This document shows positions 7,115 through 8,942 of a stretch of 8,942 nucleotides of DNA, piece after piece. The DNA lies in NCBI GenBank assembly GCA_964548055.1, contig CAZJPS010000049.1, forward strand, positions 1 to 8,942. Reading direction: 5' to 3'. Source of the stretch: CAZJPS01 sp964548055 (GTDB taxonomy: Bacteria > Patescibacteriota > Gracilibacteria > Peribacterales > Peribacteraceae). How positions within the stretch are numbered: the first letter of the stretch is position 1; every line of letters starts with the position of its first letter. Under the pieces are notes generated by a model. The model was not told where the DNA came from, searched no databases, and was given only the letters and a program-made list of their open reading frames with translations. The translations under genes and the position numbers were made by a program.

Positions 7115-8086
7115 ATGAAGAAATATATCGTACTCAGCGTAGCTGCTCTGGTAACTATTTCTCTGTACGCATGCACGGCAAATGAGCCCTCCCTCCCGGA
7201 TGATGTGGTAGAAGACAATACCTTTTTCGCATCCAGTGAGCCTGCTCAAACTCAGGTGATGTACGAAGGAACAGTCGTAGAGCAGGGCCCAAGTATGTAT
7301 ATGCAGGGCACACATCGCTTAATAATAGATGGAAGCGATCGTGTGGTACTGCTTTCAAGTGCAACTGTTCATCTAGAGGCATACGTAAACAGCAGAGTGC
7401 GAATACAAGGAATGGAAAGTGACACTGTGGAAGGAAACGCTCATTTGGTAGATGTTGCCTTCATCGAAATGTTATCTTCATCCTCATCATCATCTTCACA
7501 GTCTCTCTCGTCTTCTTCAGAGGTATCTTCTGAAAGTGTATCAAGTGCCTCTTCAGAAGTTGGAACTGCATCTTCGATGGCTGCATCATCTGTGCAAAAA
7601 AGTGTCGCTTCATCCTCAAAAGCATCAAGCCGCAGTTCTGTAGCTGTATCCTCAAAGGCTTTGGATACTCAAGCTGATACCGACCCTAAGGTAGCAGCAA
7701 TGGCAAAAGCAAAAGTAGACAGTTCAGTTTTCACACAGCCGTACTGCTCCAGGCATGTTGGCTTTTGCACTCCATTGCATAAGAGTTGGTACTACCAATC
7801 GTTTGGAGCTACAAGTTCGTATTTGTGGCACGTAGAAGTGAGTTCGCAGGAAGTAGAAAAACTGGGTGATGGGCCTCTTGTCATTAATCTAGTTTCCGGA
7901 GCACTGAATGACTCTAGCCTTGAAGGTGTAACGGAAGTAAAAGGAGATTTTGTAGTGGGATACAAATCTTGGACAAATAATCGCCACTTTGAAATTACAG
8001 CGCCTGTCGCTCTTAAGGCAGCCGTTGCGTACATGGCATCGAACGTTACTGTTTATGAGGATACTTCTTCTGTGAATCCACAGTGA
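7115..8086 (+). CDS. Lipoprotein with beta-rich domain, serine linker and C-terminal domain
   Basis: This is a 323-residue predicted lipoprotein of unrecognised family. Residues 1-20 are a lipoprotein signal (MKK, hydrophobic core, then LYAC) with Cys20 as the expected lipidated residue. The tyrosine in the lipobox is unusual, but A19 and L17 fit. Residues about 47-118 look like one small beta-barrel domain, with alternating strands and a VRIQGM turn similar in character to OB-fold modules; that is inference. Residues 121-180 are a linker with 34 serines in 60. Residues about 190-323 form a second domain with two cysteines, C211 and C218, that could form a disulfide outside the membrane, and several aromatics around YLWHV and YKSW. 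The layout suggests a membrane-tethered protein holding its C-terminal domain away from the surface. No Shine-Dalgarno precedes the ATG, but the signal peptide fixes the start. The next gene begins seven bases after the stop, so the two are probably co-transcribed. Confidence 0.88.
   Translation: MKKYIVLSVAALVTISLYACTANEPSLPDDVVEDNTFFASSEPAQTQVMYEGTVVEQGPSMYMQGTHRLIIDGSDRVVLLSSATVHLEAYVNSRVRIQGMESDTVEGNAHLVDVAFIEMLSSSSSSSSQSLSSSSEVSSESVSSASSEVGTASSMAASSVQKSVASSSKASSRSSVAVSSKALDTQADTDPKVAAMAKAKVDSSVFTQPYCSRHVGFCTPLHKSWYYQSFGATSSYLWHVEVSSQEVEKLGDGPLVINLVSGALNDSSLEGVTEVKGDFVVGYKSWTNNRHFEITAPVALKAAVAYMASNVTVYEDTSSVNPQ
7475..7654 (+). repeat. Serine-rich low-complexity tract (TCN codons) in the lipoprotein gene
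   Basis: This tract encodes the serine linker, residues 121-180 of the lipoprotein. It opens with eight consecutive serines and then becomes irregular, mixing serine with Ala, Val, Glu and Lys. At the DNA level it is an imperfect TCN trinucleotide repeat near its start, which could expand or contract by whole codons without breaking the frame. Confidence 0.85.
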
Positions 8087-8093
8087 ACGTATT

Positions 8094-8440
8094 ATGAGTG
8101 TTTTAGAGAACTCCTTTCAGGCATCTCAGGAATCACNNNNNNNNNNAAGGAGTATTATCCGCTTTCGGACACTTTGCGGTTATACGCAGGGTGGCTGCTT
8201 GCATGGTATTTCTTAATTTATTCGTTTGGGGGGTATCAAGAAACTCGCAAACTTCCGTTTCATATTCAAATTATTCAAAGCTTATTTGAATCGCCCCTCG
8301 TACTCATATTTTCAGTTGTTTGTTTCCTATTTCTTCTTTTATCTTCCATTCACCGATTGCTTGGAAGATCGGTGCTGATGGGGGTACTGCTTACCGTATT
8401 AGGAATTGGTTTATTTATAGTTTTTGAAGTACATGTGTAG
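8094..8440 (+). CDS. Small multi-pass membrane protein interrupted by a sequence gap
   Basis: I do not recognise the family. The left piece starts at ATG 8094, seven bases after the lipoprotein stop, and reads MSVLENSFQASQES before the ten N at 8137-8146. The right piece is open from the first base after the gap (KEYYPLSDTL...) to the TAG at 8438-8440. A TTG at 8174 is a nominal start only. Joining both gives a protein of roughly 115 residues with a hydrophilic N-terminus and three hydrophobic helices, at about 8180-8236 (LYAGWLLAWYFLIYSFGGY), 8291-8350 and 8369-8431. With ten bases in the gap the pieces are out of frame; a true gap of 2, 5, 8 or 11 bases (any length equal to 2 modulo 3) would join them. 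There is no Shine-Dalgarno, and close spacing suggests translation after the lipoprotein on the same mRNA. The 85 bases between this stop and the convergent gene show no strong terminator. Confidence 0.6.
8137..8146. other. Assembly gap of ten N
   Basis: Ten undetermined bases mark a scaffold join. Ten is often a placeholder, so the real length may differ and the two sides may even overlap. The gap falls inside the small membrane protein gene, so nothing about that stretch can be read. Confidence 0.98.
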
Positions 8441-8525
8441 GATGCACCACTCAAAAATACAATCGAAAACAAGCAGGAACTGAGAGATATTTCCATCAAT
8501 TAAGCACCTACGCACACAAAACTTT

Positions 8526-8942
8526 TTACAAACCCAATTGCTTTCGAATATCGTCCATCTTTGATTCCTCCTCTTGCTTGGCGCCTTTTTGAATCATGAA
8601 CGATTGCAAATCTTTCCAGTCCTCAGCGTGCCGCTGTTCTAGTTTCATCAGCTGCTGTAAGTGTTTGGGGCTGAGCTCGCTAAATTTGCGGCGCTCATCT
8701 TCCAAAATCTTTTGCAATTCATCTATTTGAAATTGGCTCAGCTTTGGCACTGCCTGAATAATGCGCCACTTTTCATCACGCGTGAGTGAAATACTTCCGC
8801 GCAGTAACGTTAGGAACCTGGTTTCATCAAATGCTGTTTCAGGGTGTGGAGGCAGCGAAACATGATCATTCGTAAGCGATGCTGCAATGGAACCAAAACG
8901 GTAATCTTTCACTTCTCCTAAAATTCGTAAATCTTCATCGTC
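8526..8942 (-). CDS. C-terminal part of a charged, helical protein of unknown function
   Basis: The minus-strand frame ends with TAA at 8528-8526 and is open to the right window edge, giving 138 visible residues. A GTG at 8912-8910 could start a 128-residue protein, but in-frame codons continue upstream (DDEDLRILGE). The purine stretch AGGAG sits only two bases before that GTG, too close for a normal ribosome binding site, so the gene is probably cut by the window edge. The first part is mixed. From about FLTLLRGSISLTRDEKW onward it is almost entirely helical and highly charged, with a signature of the form LTxxEKWRIIQxVPxLSxxQIDELxxIL followed by a Lys/Glu/Gln-rich coiled coil ending in DDIRKQLGL. 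I believe similar helical tails recur in proteins of Candidate Phyla Radiation genomes, but this is from memory and unverified. No signal peptide or membrane segment is visible. It is convergent with the membrane protein gene. Confidence 0.8.
   Translation of the reverse strand, partial: DDEDLRILGEVKDYRFGSIAASLTNDHVSLPPHPETAFDETRFLTLLRGSISLTRDEKWRIIQAVPKLSQFQIDELQKILEDERRKFSELSPKHLQQLMKLEQRHAEDWKDLQSFMIQKGAKQEEESKMDDIRKQLGL

Noticed and set aside
6953..7315. 120-codon open frame on the minus strand
   Set aside because: It lies opposite the signal peptide and start of the lipoprotein gene, its composition is unlike a folded protein (many Cys, His and Tyr), and no start context supports it.
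7452..7655. Open frames on both strands over the serine tract
   Set aside because: They are by-products of the TCN repeat, which removes stops in other frames. Their products are low-complexity.

Overview
The window reads as bacterial chromosome from an uncultivated, probably metagenome-assembled lineage. The best guess is the Candidate Phyla Radiation (Patescibacteria), and a Peregrinibacteria/Peribacteria-like member would fit. The case is circumstantial. It has a giant protein with no family I recognise, short envelope proteins of unknown family, a lipoprotein with a long serine linker, no convincing Shine-Dalgarno in front of any visible start, and a 10-N scaffold gap. TGA acts as a stop: the 1,705-codon frame contains none and its glycines use GGN, so the TGA-to-glycine code of Gracilibacteria/Absconditabacteria is not in use. 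No ribosomal or other taxonomic marker is present.

Layout. Bases 1-5118 (+) are the 3' part of a giant gene, at least 1,705 codons, open at the left edge. It encodes two coiled-coil regions, several hydrophobic segments, a diverged internal repeat and long unrecognised stretches. A short spacer follows with a possible small single-pass membrane protein (5249-5392). Next is a clear extended -10 promoter (5427-5454) lying so close to the ATG at 5464 that the VanW-family gene (5464-6780) should be transcribed without a leader. A 334-base non-coding interval (6781-7114) with weak hairpins precedes a lipoprotein gene (7115-8086). Seven bases after its stop, a small multi-pass membrane protein starts (8094-8440) and is interrupted by the 10-N gap. 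Convergent to these is the 3' end of a charged helical protein on the minus strand (8526-8942), open at the right edge.

How the genes may work together. The VanW protein (signal peptide, YoaR-like region, VanW domain), the lipoprotein and the small membrane proteins all point to the cell envelope. The lipoprotein and the small membrane protein are probably one transcript. The giant protein may also be membrane-associated, but its N-terminus is outside the window, so its location is unknown. No mobile element, CRISPR array, tRNA or rRNA was seen. The most useful observations are the leaderless promoter, the repeat architecture and homopolymer cluster of the giant gene, and the gene broken by the scaffold gap.
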